This document shows, piece by piece, positions 20,187 to 33,159 of a DNA stretch of 64,000 bases. Below the pieces are notes generated by a model. That model did no database searches. It saw only the letters and a list, made by a program, of their open reading frames with translations, and was not told where the DNA came from. This DNA comes from Liolophura sinensis. Lineage: Eukaryota; Mollusca; Polyplacophora; Chitonida; Chitonidae. The DNA lies in assembly GCF_032854445.1 (NCBI RefSeq), contig NC_088297.1, positions 2,791,991 through 2,855,990 on the forward strand, read 5' to 3'. The translations under genes and the position numbers were made by a program. Positions within the stretch are counted from its first letter, which is position 1. Each line of letters begins with the position of its first letter.

Positions 20187-22079
20187 ACTTTTCGCCGCAC
20201 GAATCACAGACAAAACTGATTTCGACCGGACGGCCGGAAAATAGCACTGTCAATTTGGGCCTCAAATTCTTTCTGCCCTAACGTTATTTGTAGAACGCCA
20301 AACTGACAGAAGAATCTAATGCCCACTGCGACCCAGAGACGAATGACATTGTCTTACGTTCGCTTTTCAATTTATACATGAGCATTTCGGGTTTTTCTTT
20401 TTTTCTTTTTTTCACATCCGCGCCATGCTTGATCGGTCAACCGTACGTTTTTTTTATTCTTTCGTTCTCCCTCCCTATCTCTCGCTCTTTTTTCATTACT
20501 ACCCGTTCTTTTGTTTTCTTTCGTGCGTCTGAACGAAAGAGGGCATTTCGACGCCTCCAAGGCATGTTTTTGCAATGTGACCATTGATACATTTCTTTTT
20601 TTCTTTTTTTCCACCTTTTTTGTGTTCGCCTTATCTTTTTTTTTTTTCTTTTTTTCTTCTTTCGTTATTATATTTTCTTTGGAAGCTAGTAACCTTACTA
20701 TGACCCAGTAGGTAAAATACTTTTAAACTTTCTATATACATATACATGTACATTTATTTATTTAATGATTTCATTTTTATTTAACGCCACGCTGATGAAT
20801 TGTGCACTAGGACGACGTTAAATAGGCTTACAGAAGATCAAGAGAAGTCGTCTTGACAAAACACTGACTAACTTCAGAGAGTTACAATAGAGTCAGGCCT
20901 GAAGGGTTGGTCTGCTTTTTCATACTTTTTTTCAGGTTGCTTTATACGTGCATTTTCTTACGACATACAGATGAATAAGTTTTGATTAACGCCACGTCGG
21001 CATTATCTCAACCATATTGTCACGAACTTTATTTATTCATTTATTTATTCATTTATGTATTCCTTTAGGTGAACATAAAGGGAAACAACATGTTATGACG
21101 TCAGAGTACTCTCTCACTGGCAGTATCGATCATAAACCCGCCATGGGGTTAAACATTTCAAAATACTTAAGTTTCTTTTCAAAAAAAATCTGAAAATCTA
21201 AAAGTTTTAAGTTTTTCATCCGTAAATTACTGAACATTTTTAATGTCCTTTTTAAAAAAAAAAATTTAAAAGTTTTACGTTTTTCGTTCTAGGAACCTTA
21301 ATTCAGTTTTCAGCCGTATGAAATGCGAAGTTTAGCATTATCCTCCGCTTCGATCATAAAGCTAGTTCGTTGTGACTATCAGTCCGTTGATCAATGGGGT
21401 TCCGCTGTGACTTTAAGTCAGGAGTATTGCCTGTATACTTGGAGAAGGTCGGCTGTATACCCTGAGGCATTTCAGTTTCGTCTTCCATAAAAGCAACCAC
21501 CGTCCTATAAGTGAAAATTATAAGTAAATAAACACCAATTAATCAATGTATCAATTAGTCAGGTATCAGTTACTAGAATCTCTCAACCCTACATTAACTG
21601 TATATTGTGTTAACTGGGTTTCACATGCTGTTGTGTTATACTGTTTACAATATTGTCGACTTATACTGTTTACAATATTGTCGACTTATACTGTTTACAA
21701 TATTGTCGACTTTATACTGTTTACAATATTGTCGATAGTATTGTAAAGAGGGTTATAACAAAAAATACCTTCCATATCAAAAATGGGATCTTATCGTCTA
21801 ACATTATACGTAACACTTGACTGAAACATTACACTCAGTTTAAATTGGCGTGTTTAAAAAAAAAATCATCAACGCATATTTTGAGTGTACTAAATTTTCA
21901 AAATACCTAAACTGAATACTTTTTTTGCGTCTCTTTGATGCTTGGTCAAAAGTAAAAGTATTTATGACTGTTCAGGTGAAGGGATGAAACGCAGACAAAT
22001 AGTTTACTGCAAAGTTAGTTAAACATGCCATATTTATTTATTTATTTTTATCATTATTATTTACTTTTTTATTATTTAT
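20187..22079. other. Astacin gene 5' flank and intergenic DNA
   Basis: Pyrimidine-rich tract 20390-20670 (TTTTTCTT blocks), an S2-like tail fragment at 20760-20880, no TATA box or CpG-rich promoter identified. ORFs of 66-80 codons here are products of the T/C bias. Confidence 0.5.
21641..21737. repeat. Tandem repeat of 24-25 bp, four copies
   Basis: TATACTGTTTACAATATTGTCGACT repeated almost exactly; TACAATATTGTCGA contains a short palindrome (AATATT). Confidence 0.95.
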
Positions 22080-22290
22080 TTATTTATTGATTTATTTTTT
22101 TTATTGTTCTGTAGCGCCATATCCGAGAATGTTTCACTTATACAGTGATGGAGGAAACTCGGTATAAACCACCGACACAGGGTGAGTTACTGATGAACTT
22201 TCCCACATACATGATGACGTACAGATCTACCCACACTATAATGGTAGAAGACAAGTGGTCTTCAACTTAAGGTCACGCTGCGTAAACGGC
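22080..22290. mobile_element. S2 dispersed repeat copy
   Basis: Tail TTGTTCTGTAGCGCCATATCC, then TATAAACCACCGACACAGGG, AATGGTAGAAGACAAGTGGT and CACGCTGCGTAAACGG: the fullest S2 copy. Confidence 0.7.
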
Positions 22291-23181
22291 TATACAAACA
22301 GTTGAAGCTTCCCGTAAATTTCCTCTTTTAAGCAAAGATGAACAAGGACATGGTTTGTCCAATGGTTACTATGCCATGCAGGGTGCAGCGACTGCGAAGT
22401 ACACAGACACTTAAGAGCAGTTTTTATCCCGCAAGATGGCGCCTTCCCATTTAGGATAATTTTCCATAATGATAACATCAATTTTTTTTGATACACTTAT
22501 ACGAGTATAAATTTTGCACTGCGGCTGCAGAAAGAGTTTTTGTTTGTTTTTGTTGTTGGTTTTTGTTTTTTTTGTTTTTTTTGTTTTTTTTTTTGTTACT
22601 TCCGTGTGATAAGCTGAAAGAAATGAGACATAAACATGACACGTGACAGAATGACGTCAGACATGACATTAGAATTTTCCAACAACCAATGAGAAAGAGT
22701 TACTGTTTAATATGGAAGTAATTGGAACAGTTTTAAGCTGGAAACGTAATCAAAAACAATGCTACAAGTTCGTAATATTTGCTCAAGAGTATTTTGCGGA
22801 CAGATTTTTGTGAACCGTTTGTAAGGGTCCCTGAAGTTTGCTTGTAATATGTAGAACTCAATAAAACCGAGTAGGCTGTTACAATACCCGTTACCTTGGA
22901 ATTAACTGAAATAATGTTAAGTTTTGAAGATGCCCCACAGTATACTTTCATGACAAGTGTACGGATAGAATCTCATCCAGTTAACAGTCCTTTCAGTTTG
23001 CTTCTATTAAACAGAATCTGTCACTTTACGCCTGGAAGAATTTGTGAAAGTGTACGAACTGAAGGGTCAGTTTTTTACTTGCTATTGTAAAAAAGTTTTT
23101 TTCGTTGTTTTATGGCGGATACTCGAGACCATGAAGGAAGTTACAAACACAACATCTTATTGCAAACTCCCTAGCGGATAG
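22291..23181. other. Unassigned intergenic DNA
   Basis: Contains a TTTTTG-type run (22540-22600). No splice-consistent exon or known repeat seen. Confidence 0.4.
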
Positions 23182-23262
23182 AGTGCGAGTGAGTGCTTGG
23201 GTTTTGACGTCGTCCTTAACAATTTTTCAGTCATATGACGACGAAGGAATCCTTAACCTAGC
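23182..23262 (-). mobile_element. S3 SINE tail
   Basis: GAGTGAGTGCTTGGGTTTTGACGTCG to CATATGACGACGAAGGAATCC, the reverse of the S3 end. Confidence 0.85.
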
Positions 23263-23629
23263 GGATAGAGGATGATCTGATAGTAGCAGACCTCTGACAT
23301 AGATTCACTCACTACAGGAATGAATCAATCTCTGGAGATCATTTATCCGTTGATCGACCCACGATACCGAGCTTGTGCGTGGAACATGCTATTTTCATCG
23401 CCCACACTGGAATAAGGAGCCATTATTATTATTATTATTGTTTATAATCTATTTCATAAAAGAAAAAAATGTGCAGTAGGCCTAAATAAGCAAATTGTTT
23501 TGTCAGTACACATACACTTGAGATAATTTGTGTACAAACTATAACAGGGATAGAAATCGCTTTTTTTTGTGTGTTTACTGGGATTCAGTGAAGCATATAG
23601 TCATTTAATATAGAACGGTGTTTCCTCGC

Positions 23630-23812
23630 CAATCGTATACCCCGGGAGGTCTGGCAGCAACTCGCGCATGACTGCAGGTTTATCCCAGGCTCTGCACACC
23701 CAGTCTTTCCAGCCCCTCCGCCTACACCCCCACCATAATGTCGGTCATTGTCGTATAAGATAAATACTCCAGAGGACGACGCTAAATATCATTCAAGTAA
23801 ATAAATGAACAA
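23630..23812 (+). mobile_element. S1 SINE, degraded
   Basis: GGGAGGTCTGGCAGCAACTC to AAGTAAATAAATG; many substitutions, an old copy. Confidence 0.65.
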
Positions 23813-25385
23813 ATTTACGGAAAACCACATCGTTTGCGAATTCTGATAAAGAACTTATCTTGAGCACACAATCCTTTCGTTTTACCACTGTTCATAATTT
23901 CAGGTGTTTTTCCACTTTTATTAGACTCTTAAAACCGTTTTAATCTAATTCATAATATTACCATCGGGTAAGGGTGTCTATGTATACAGTCTATGTTTTG
24001 CCTTCGTACACATTATATGCGATTGAGACAGAGAACTCTGGTAGGTTTCCAGACTAGTGTGTGTCAAGGGTATTCCTTCAAACGCCTTCGATGAGTTTAT
24101 TAAGCTTTACAATCAGTTCATAATTCTCTTATATAGAAAGTATGGACAGAGCACCAAGCCTCTTCCTGATTGTGTCCAAATTCGCTTAGATTGGATGTAG
24201 GGGCCGTATATTCATCGCGTTGGATTAGATCGCCGCATTGGATACATGTATATGTACAGTTACAACCAAAGCCCAACTGAGATACACATTTTATTATCGA
24301 CAACTAGTATGGTACACGATTTGAATACTGATTTCACTCATTCGCCTAGGACACACCTTGCGCCTTTCCGACATCACTAAAAACTGTTGACTGTTTCTAT
24401 TTCCATAATTCCGTCGTATTTTCATACTTTCTTAGTTCTTTGGTGGTTTGTATTATACGTCGTTTTGGGAATTTGCCTTGCGATTATTGACATGGAACGT
24501 CCTTATTGACTGACAGCTGCTATACCAATGTCTATTTAGACGCATATTGAAATTTGGAACTTGGTGTGTATGGCAAGTTACAGATCATATTCTTGTCGTT
24601 CGTTTATTTTGAACAACTTTTGTGATGTTGTTGACTTTGATTTACCCATTATTCTGACGGTTTAAACCGTTAAGGGATATGAACTCTAGAATGTTTAGTT
24701 ATCTATGAAATGTGTCAGGTTAATCGGTATGCTCAAATTGTTCCGGGAGTACTTGTGCATTTTAGACGATAAACCGTTTGTCTAGAGCGCCCTTTGTCAC
24801 AAATACACTGGAAGTCAGGTACAGTTCACATCTTTTGTACTTGTTGTTATTCTTTCCTTCCTAGGGTAACACTAAAATCTTTTTTTCGATACAATATTAC
24901 TCGCTATCTACAACTCGTGTGTAATCATTGTGTTGCTATCACACTGATTTCACAGCCTCAGGGTGTACAATTTGTTGAAGTTTTACTCTAGATAAAGTCT
25001 CTCTTTCTGTATGTTCACCAGCCCTATAGCATTCATTGTCCACCGAATTAATTTTGAATTGTGTTGTTTTTTCTCTTCCCGAACAAATCTCTTAGTTACA
25101 GTATGACTATTGTTTGGTTTTACTAGCCCCTAGACATGGTGCCCCTTGTACGTTTGCTTTGGCCATTCTTCTCAAAATCTACGCCTTCTCTTGTAATCCT
25201 ATTCTGAAGTAATTCACACTTGTTTAAAAGTCGACCGTTCTAATTTATGCAATAGTTTTTTTGTTTGTGTTCAACATTTTACTACTGTCGAGAAAGAGCG
25301 AATAAGTACACGCTGTACAATAGAAAAAGCATATTTTGAGAATTTTAAAACCCTCATTTTTCAGAAAGAAAATTGGGGATTGCAT

Positions 25386-25424
<39 letters not shown>

Positions 25425-26131
25425 CCCTGTTGTTGTGAAAAGTTCAACTCACCGATTGCCCACAGCAATGTAAGACTATCTCTTAAGTTTGAAAGACACC
25501 AGATAAGGATAACGTGTTTGCATGGTCGAGAGTATGTCATGCAGAACCTCTATATGTAGAGTAGACATACTCTTTTGTCGATGAAGGTAGAAAAAATCCA
25601 ACTGTAGCATATGACCAGTCAGAAATGTCAGTCACCTATTTTTGATCACATTCACTATAACATGAGCGTCTGAAAAAGTGTCATAAAAAGTCATTTAGAG
25701 TAGGTGAGTGATAGAGAAAATCGAGAGTCTGGACGTGTTGTGAACTGGAGAAGATCTTAAAGGAAAGAGGTGTCATTTGTGCCCCTTAAAAAGAGTTAGA
25801 CAGGTGATCAGTAAATCAACTTCAACTAACATTTTTCACCATTCGCATGACACAGCTGGACTGTTTTTATCTTTGGCGACAAAAGAGTTCCAACTCGAAA
25901 CTCCTCTGTTGATTTCAAATACAAAGTAAAATTCAAATTCTTTCCTCCTACTCACGGTGCCTTAGGAAAGGATAAATAGCTGGATAAATGTCAAATATTT
26001 GCATCAAGCCATGTCAGGACTGGTCCAAAGGTTTAACAGCCAGTCAGCCTTACGTTTCTGACAGCATCAAGAACATCCGATTGGCTGTTCAGTTCAAAAA
26101 ATGTATATACCTATGTCAAGTTGTATTTTCC
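23813..26131. other. Unassigned intergenic DNA
   Basis: A CT microsatellite at 25387-25418. A 55-bp block at 24430-24485 (TTCTTTGGTGG...TCGTTTTGGGAATT) recurs at 29285-29335. No gene seen. Confidence 0.45.
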
Positions 26132-26272
26132 TATCTCATGCTGGCTTCCTCCCAGCCAACCTGCTGACGGCCGTGGTCCTGCCTGGTTTCCTCCTACCAC
26201 AATGCTGACCGCCGTTGCACAAGTGAAATATTCTTGAATACAGCGTAAAACACCGATCAAATAGATAAATTT
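26132..26272 (+). mobile_element. S1 SINE with internal deletion
   Basis: CTCATGCTGGCTTCCTCCCAG then directly CAACCTGCTGACGG, to GTAAAACACCGATCAAATAG. Confidence 0.8.
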
Positions 26273-26274
26273 AT

Positions 26275-26520
26275 CCCGCATCAGGCAAAAATTCTCCGCC
26301 TTTCATTGGCCAACAACGGCCACGTGGGATACAGATAAATTCTCGAATCCTGCAGGCGACGTCAAATGTGTCTGCTGGATAGGTTGGGAATACAGTGGTC
26401 ACGTGGCTGACGCGATTCACATATACACCTATTTTCTGCGTTGACTTTATCGGCCTTTGCAGGATAAATTCGTTACATGGTTACTCAGTAATAGAATACG
26501 CAAATTTATGGTGTCACTAG
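26275..26520. mobile_element. Dispersed repeat D1 (copy 2)
   Basis: TTGGCCAACAACGGCCACGTGGG, TTCTCGAATCCTGCAGGCGACG and TTCGTTACATGGTTACTCAG match 16300-16690. Confidence 0.65.
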
Positions 26521-26521
26521 A

Positions 26522-26625
26522 ATAGTTCACGTTATACAACGGAAGCTAGCATCATGGGAAGATGAAACTAGGCAGAGCCGGGCAGATAACCACGACCGCC
26601 TGCAGGCTACTGGCAGACCCATGGT
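26522..26625 (-). mobile_element. S1 SINE fragment
   Basis: ACGTTATACAACGGAAGCTAGCATC to CAGGCTACTGGCAGACC, tail missing. Confidence 0.7.
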
Positions 26626-27269
26626 TTAAAGAAAAGTCGATCACAGCTTAGGTAACTGGTGTCGATCTCTGTCATACATACTACACTCCACCCATTATCC
26701 AGCATGGCCCTTGGTTTGGCATCACTATGGCACGAGACAATGAAACTGGTGGTGTCGAAAGCAAGCTTATGGAATGCAACGTTATGATTTAGGAAAACAT
26801 TGCTGACCGTATTTTCCATGCAATGAGACAGACGTAAAACTTATCAATGTGTGTAGCTGGCACTGATAGGAAGCAATTTTGACAGTCAGTATGAGTGATT
26901 TTGCAGAGAACTGAACATAGGCGATAAGTTAACAAAGAAAACAGATCGTTTTTAATGCATTTGATCTGACATTGCTCTCTTTATTGTTTCCATGTTGAAG
27001 GTTGCCACAAGACAGATCGTTGAGGAGCCGACTTTTAATGTGTCCCAATCAAAACCGGAAGTTGTAGGCACGATATCATCAGACACATATAACATCAATT
27101 AAAGACGTTGCTCAGGTCCACCAAGCGCGACAACTGCCCCAAATGATCGCCTCGTCCCAATGAAGGTATTAAAAAACCATGCCCGAAACTGCCGCACAAA
27201 TCGCATATCATCTTAACAGACACACCGTTGTGATAGTAAGAGATCAAATACTTCTTCACCGGCTACCGA
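26626..27269. other. Unassigned intergenic DNA
   Basis: The minus ORF at 26607-26819 has no recognisable domain or splice context. Nothing else seen. Confidence 0.35.
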
Positions 27270-27800
27270 CATGGACTGATGAGGTGAGTGAGTGATGGAG
27301 TGGGGCAGTGATATGGTTGATTAGTGATGTTGTGGGCCAGTCATGGTGTTGGGCAATGATGTCGTGGACCAGTGATGTGGTGGACCAGTGATGTGGTGGG
27401 CCAGTGATGTGGCAGGCCAGTGATGTGATGGGCCAGTCATGGTGTGGGTCAGTGATATGGTGGGCCAATGTGTGGTGGGTCAGTGATGTGGTGGGCAAAT
27501 GATGTGGTGGGCCAGTGATGGGGAGGATCATTGATGGGGTTGGTCAGTGATATGGTGTGTCAGCAATGTGGTGGGTGGATGATGTGTTGGACCAATGATG
27601 TGGTGGGTCAGCGATGTGATGGGCCAGTTATGTGGAGAGCCATTGATGTGGTGGGCCAGTGATGTGATGGGTCAGCGATGGGGTGGGTAAATGATGTGGT
27701 GGATAAGCGGTGTGGTGGATCAATGATGTGGTGGACCAGTGATGTAGTGCGTCGGTGGGTCAGTGATGTAGTGCGTCGGTGGGTCAGTGATATGGTGTCA
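27270..27800. repeat. Minisatellite of about 20 bp
   Basis: About 25 copies of GTGATGTGGTGGGCCA type. Minus-strand frames give long HHxxTTSL-like ORFs (27256-27531, 27608-27829) that are only translations of the repeat. Confidence 0.93.
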
Positions 27801-28149
27801 CTGACCAGTACCACGAACCGAAACACCATCCTGCATTGAAGGACACATGGTGCCGTTAGCGTGTGGTCATTGACGTCACTTTCTCTTCCAGCACGGCAGT
27901 TCCAGAATACACACGGCCCGCATTCTTACTGCCTATCTCCAGCAAACAAAACATTACGAACATTACGACGGCCGTCTCCTGACGGCATACGTCAGCTTGG
28001 TGCGTACATCCGGGGTAATGTCACGACAATTTTAAGGATCACCACCCAGGAACATAATACAACGCTGCAAGATGGACAGAATGGATTAAAAAAATCTGTC
28101 ACTGGATTTGTTCAGAAGAATGCCACATCATATCCGTTAAATATTACGA

Positions 28150-28612
28150 CCATCATTAATTTAAAAACTCAAGCAAAAGATAAACAAAAGGTACTGGGCA
28201 AAGCAGTAAAACTGACCGCCGTCGTATAAGTTAAATATTCTGGCAATCATTAATATAAAAACTCAAGCAAAATACAAACGTAAAGTACTGGGCAAAGCAG
28301 CAAAACTGACCGCCGTCGTATATGTGAAATATTCTTAACATCATTAATTTAAAAACTCAAGCAAAATACAAACGTAAAGTATTGGGCAAAGCAGTAAAAC
28401 TGACCGCCGTCGTATAAGTGAAATATTCTTAACATCATTAATTTAAAAGCTCAAGCAAAAGACAAACGTAAAGTACTGGGCAAAGCAGCAAAACTGACCG
28501 CCGTCGTATATGTGAAATATTCTTAACATCATTAATTTAAAAGCTCAAGCAAAAGACAAACGTAAAGTACTGGGCAAAGCAGTAAAACTGACCGCCGTCG
28601 TATAAGTGGAAT
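28150..28612. repeat. 94-bp tandem array containing an S1 SINE core
   Basis: GTACTGGGCAAAGCAG recurs at 28191, 28285, 28379, 28473 and 28567, an exact 94-bp period. Each unit includes GACCGCCGTCGTATAAGTGA and AATATTCTT from the S1 tail joined to an unrelated ACTCAAGCAAAA part. Confidence 0.97.
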
Positions 28613-29364
28613 ACTCGAACGCAAGAAATCAAACAAACATAACTAAAGTTACTGAGGAAAGCAATCTCAACTTGTGGCCTCGTGGTTTAGGGACATGGAG
28701 ACAAGTAAAGTTCTCTGAACCATGTGATATGTCTTCACTACTGATCTTTATCGATAGGTCGCCCTTCATATTGATACAGCTCACTGGCCTACATATAGAG
28801 AACAGTTGTTACGCTTCGATTACCTCATGTTTAAATATTCGTCGTCTATAGCCACCTGGAGCAGCACAGGTAATACAATTACAATGAACGTCATTTTAGA
28901 GCAAAATAAAGTAATGTAACTGTGCTAAACCTTATACATGGGAATGTCCACAAAACGTGTTCTCAAACAACAGTCAAACATGACCTAGGATTTGACGTAA
29001 GTTCTGAATATAGGTTAACTTCTAGACCCGGTGTCATACAACTGTCTTAGACTTTGTCCTAAGATCTTGTGGTATTCCTGAACATTCTGAAGATTTGAGT
29101 TTAAAGGCTAATTTTCATTTTTGGCATGAAGGCCTAAGACAAGCTTTAATATTATTAAGTTCTTAAAGCCATTCACAATTTTAGCGCAATAAACTGCTTT
29201 GAAGGTAGGACAACAACTGACTTGAGCCTATGATGGTTAACAAGAGTCCGTCTCGCAATGTATTTTCTTCATATACATTCCTAGTTCTTTGACAGTTTGT
29301 GTTAAACGTTGTTTTGGGAATTGGTCTGGAGATTATACACCCAGAAGTCTATTGCAGTTGACTG
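28613..29364. other. Unassigned intergenic DNA
   Basis: No supportable gene; the 81-codon ORF at 28606 starts inside the 94-bp array. Confidence 0.4.
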
Positions 29365-29398
29365 TTTGGGGGTTGGGGGGGGGGGGGGGGGGAGGGGG
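29365..29398. repeat. G-rich run
   Basis: Near-pure G tract (TTGGGGGGG...GAGGGGGGCC) directly before an S1 copy; quadruplex-capable and prone to length error. Confidence 0.9.
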
Positions 29399-29578
29399 GC
29401 CTCCGCGGCGGCCCCTCACCAATGTGAGTTCAAGTTTAGCTCGTGCGGGCTTCCTCTCCGATCGTACGTGATAAGGTCTGTCAGCAACCTTCGGATGGAC
29501 TTGGGTTTCTCCCGAGCTGTGCCCGGTTTCCTCCCACCATAACGCTGGCCGCCGTCGTATAAGTGAAATATTCTTGAA
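29399..29578 (+). mobile_element. S1 SINE with damaged head
   Basis: CCTCCGCGGCGGCCCCTCACC replaces most of the tRNA-like head; body normal to AATATTCTTGAAG. Confidence 0.85.
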
Positions 29579-29589
29579 GTTTTCATTTA

Positions 29590-29725
29590 TGCAATGGCGA
29601 TCGTTTTTATGTGTGGGGCGAACAGGAGTGGCCAGCATAAACCAACGACCTTTGCCAAGCTACACACAAATATTCCCACCTGCTTTTTGACGTGCCGATC
29701 TGAACAACATGATTGTGGTCTTCAG
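29590..29725. mobile_element. S2 dispersed repeat copy
   Basis: AACCAACGACCTTTGCCAAG, ACGTGCCGATCTGAACAACA and GTGGTCTTCA. Confidence 0.6.
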
Positions 29726-29728
29726 TTT

Positions 29729-29893
29729 ATTTTTTTATTTATTTGATTGGTGTTTTACGCCATACTCAAGAATACTTCACTTATATGACGGCGGCCAGCA
29801 TTAAGGTAAGAGGAAACCATTCAGAGCCCGAGAGAAACTCACGACAATCCGCGGGTTGCTGGCAGACCTTCCCACGTCCGGCCGGAGTTGTGG
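29729..29893 (-). mobile_element. S1 SINE fragment
   Basis: Tail to CACGTCCGGCCGGAG, head missing. Confidence 0.88.
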
Positions 29894-30016
29894 TCTTTAA
29901 ACGAGCGTTTGTCAACAGTTTATTGTCACCAAGGCCTCATGAACATTGAGCCTATAGCTCGTGTGTCCTTCCGACTTCGAGGTCAGCACTCCGCCATGAC
30001 CCGCTCACTACACACA

Positions 30017-30258
30017 AAATTTATTTATTTATTTGTTTATTTATTTGATTGATTGATATTTTACGCTGTACTCAAGAATATTTCACTTATACGACGACGG
30101 CCAGCCTAATGATGGGAGGAATCCGAACAGGGACCAGGGGAAACCCATGACTCTCCACAGATACTCTTCCCACGTACAGCCGACAAGAAACCAGCGGCAC
30201 TTGATCTCGCATCGACCGCTTTGGTGAGAGGTTCCCAGCTTGGCCATTGCTCCGCTCA
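30017..30258 (-). mobile_element. S1 SINE
   Basis: Long ATTT tail, body, and GACCGCTTTGGTGAGAGG; the last head part is degraded. Confidence 0.85.
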
Positions 30259-31189
30259 CACACGTTTACACACTAAATGACGGGTATTTTTAGACGCAGC
30301 CATGTGCTGTATTATCGTGCAACACTCATACTTATTCATACTTATTCATATAGCCTTGAACCATGCACAGATTTACATAACCTATGTATTGTAATGTCAC
30401 AGACCTTATTTCATATACATTTCTCTCTCCGTTACCCCAGTGTCATATTTTGTACTTTTGACGTTATCACTGTACACAGAGACAGAGACTGTCACTATAA
30501 CTCTCACCCCACCCCTGGGCTGTACCTACCATTCCCGACCTCTGTCGCTTACCTGGCGCCAAATGTGTGCGTGTTGAGATGTTATCTCTAATTACAATTA
30601 CCTGAACAAGTAAAGTGTAGCTTGGTGGAGGCTATGATAAGGTACTTAAAACCTCATATCGCTTACGAAAGCGAGCGTTATTACCCAGTGGTTTGAGCAT
30701 AAACAAAAGGAGCGAGGCCATTTATTTTTTTTTCGGGGGGGGGGGGGGAGGATCGTTGTATTTTCTATACATATGTCTCAACTTTGAAAGCATGTTTCGT
30801 ACAAATGATAACGTCACCCATAACATCTGTTTTAAAGATGGCAGTATTATCTTTGATCATTTTGAAAATATATAGTACAGTAGTAAGGTAAATGGCTTTT
30901 GAAACTGGGCATTCTTTTTACTTTGGCATTGCATTCCAGTGAGGCAGCACTACAGATATATCCACAGTGTCCTAAATAATATTGGGGTGTTTAATGTGAC
31001 AGCCACAATGTTAAAGACAACGTTATATAGCCTAAAAAAATATCAAACTCTCTCCTACGGTTTAAAAATATAGGTGGTTCCGTTGCGCTTGCGCAGCATA
31101 TTGATTCAGGAATCTCTCACCAATACGGTTGATGTGTTATACTGTTGTAACCAACTAAGATGGTGGTGTCTAACAACTGTCGTCGACAG
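30259..31189. other. Unassigned intergenic DNA
   Basis: Contains a G run at 30736-30748 and an S1 head scrap near 31090 (AATCTCTCACCAATACGGTTG). The 104-codon ORF at 30277 has no domain that I recognise. Confidence 0.4.
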
Positions 31190-31452
31190 TATTTATTTAT
31201 TTGATTGGTGTTTTACGCCGTACTCAAGAATATTTCACTTATACGACGGCGGCCACCATTATGGTGAGAGGAAACCGGGCACAGACCGGGGGAAACCCAC
31301 GACCATCCGCAGGTTGCTGGAAGACGGTCCCACGTACGTCCGGAGAGGAGCCAGCATGAGCTGGACTTGAACTCACAGCGACCGCATTGGTGAGAGACTC
31401 CTGGGTCATTACGCTGCGCTAGAGCGCTAACCAACTGAGCCACGGAGGCCCC
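31190..31452 (-). mobile_element. S1 SINE, full length
   Basis: A well-kept copy from TATTTATTTGATTGGTG to ACCAACTGAGCCACGGAGGC; useful as a reference copy. Confidence 0.96.
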
Positions 31453-31724
31453 TATTTTGAAAGAAAGTTAAAAAGTATGGGATGCATGTACAAATGAAAA
31501 GTAAGTGCAAACATAGTTTCCTTTATTTTTTTTTCAAATTTTTCTTTAAGAGAGGTAGATGCCTTGAAACATTTAAACTGTATGACGGACTAACCATTTA
31601 GCTCATATTTAGGCGTAAAAAAAAACTCTGAAACAAAGATCTCAGAAGCTTGGCCTTTAGGTGAATATAAAGACAACAAAGGTAATGGGACCCCAGAGTA
31701 CATGAACAAGCCAATGGCAGTACA

Positions 31725-31744
31725 GTTTATATATATATATATAT
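31725..31744. repeat. Short AT run
   Basis: TATATATATATATATAT within otherwise unassigned DNA. Confidence 0.9.
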
Positions 31745-31913
31745 CTTCGAATTCAAACAATTGCATTCATTTATTTATAATTTAAAAAGTTCAACAGTGT
31801 GAGTAAACGCAGTTTTAGATATAGCTTTCAGCAATCTGACGGTACTGACATCAATTATGACTTGTTAGGTCTTTTCTTTAGTTCCTCCGGGTAACCTGGT
31901 TTCTTTCCAGCAA

Positions 31914-32132
31914 GGGCCTCCGTGGCTCAGCTGGTTAGTGCGCCAGCACAGCGTAATAACCCAGGAGTCTCTCACCAATGCGGTCGCTGTGAGTTCAAGT
32001 CCAGCTCATGCTGGCTTCCTCTCCGGGCGTACGAGGGGAAGGTCTGCCAGCAACCAGGGGATGGCCGTGGGTTTCCCCCGGGCTGTGCCCGGTTTCCTCC
32101 CATCATAAGGCTGGCCGCCGTCGTAGTAGAAA
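31914..32132 (+). mobile_element. S1 SINE lacking its tail
   Basis: A perfect tRNA-like head (GGCCTCCGTGGCTCAGCTGG) and B box; breaks off after GGCCGCCGTCGTA. Confidence 0.93.
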
Positions 32133-32825
32133 TTTTGCGTCCCCGAGAGCTCACTGATTGAACTATTACCATGGCGATAAAATCTCTGATACCTTGTCAC
32201 TGAGTGCAGTGTTTGACCAAACCTATACGGAAAAAAATAACTTTAAATTTTTTGCACAAGATTTTTTAACCAGAACATTTATGATGACACTGCGAAATTC
32301 AATCCGCAAATTAAAAAATAAAATGTAAAAAAATAAGGTAATTTGCCCGCGGATAAGTATGTTGCAGTAAAACATTGTGGACACCAGGAAGATGGCTAAA
32401 ATACTACACTGGGAAAGAGAAAAGAATAAAACAGAAATGTGAGTGGAGAATAAATAATAAAAAAAGTTAATGCGTTCAGCCACCACCGCAGGCCAGATTA
32501 TAAAAAGCTGGGTGAAACAGTGCAAGTATATCAATATGGAGCATGAAGTGACGTATTTTGTAAGGATGCAGGCTCGTAGATATTGGTTGATAGATCGATC
32601 CATCCATCGATAGATCGATAGATCGATTGATTGATTGATTGGATGCTGTGAAACTCCATACACAAACACTGTTTCACCAACATAACGGCGGTGCGTTTTA
32701 TGATTGGAGGACATTTTTTTTACTTCAATGTGTTTAGCTACGATCAAGCAGCTATAAAAGTGACTTTGCCCGGTCCTACTTTCTCTAGGTCGGCCAGATT
32801 TTTTGAAATCATGTCTATCATACCA
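32133..32825. other. Unassigned intergenic DNA
   Basis: Includes a GATC/GATT simple repeat at 32592-32640. The 174-codon minus ORF (32223-32747) starts from an AT-rich frame, ends in the simple repeat, and shows no domain. Confidence 0.45.
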
Positions 32826-33025
32826 AATACTTTAAAGATGGTAAGCCTAGTGACTGCCTCGCTTGGCGCTCAGCACTGAAAGTTTAGAGCCAAAAATCAG
32901 CACTGCTTGGCCTGGTGACAATACAACATGGCTTGGTGGAGTGGAATGGCAGGGACTCGGTATGCTTAAATAAAATATAATATATGAAAACACACCTAAT
33001 GACGCCACGTGGTCATATGTGCGTC
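32826..33025 (+). mobile_element. S4 SINE, partial
   Basis: TGCCTCGCTTGGCGCTCAGCAC with a degraded core and ACACACCTAATGACGCC. Confidence 0.7.

Positions 33026-33112
<87 letters not shown>
33026..33112. repeat. AT microsatellite
   Basis: About 42 AT units with one AAAT interruption; the minus ORF here is pure YI repeat and not a gene. It sits where the S4 tail would end. Confidence 0.97.
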
Positions 33113-33114
<2 letters not shown>

Positions 33115-33159
33115 AAAAAATTTTAAATACGTTAAATCGCAAGCAAGGTGAAGCACAAA

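Noticed and set aside
27256-27829. Minus ORFs rich in His/Thr/Pro
   Set aside because: Translation of the 20-bp GTGATGTGGTGGGCCA minisatellite.
30277-30591. Possible solo LTR or coding piece
   Set aside because: No matching second end, primer site or target duplication found.
32223-32747. Minus ORF of 174 codons
   Set aside because: AT-rich, no domain, ends in a GATC/GATT simple repeat; no splice context.
33026-33116. Membrane-like YIYIYI ORF
   Set aside because: Translation of an AT microsatellite.
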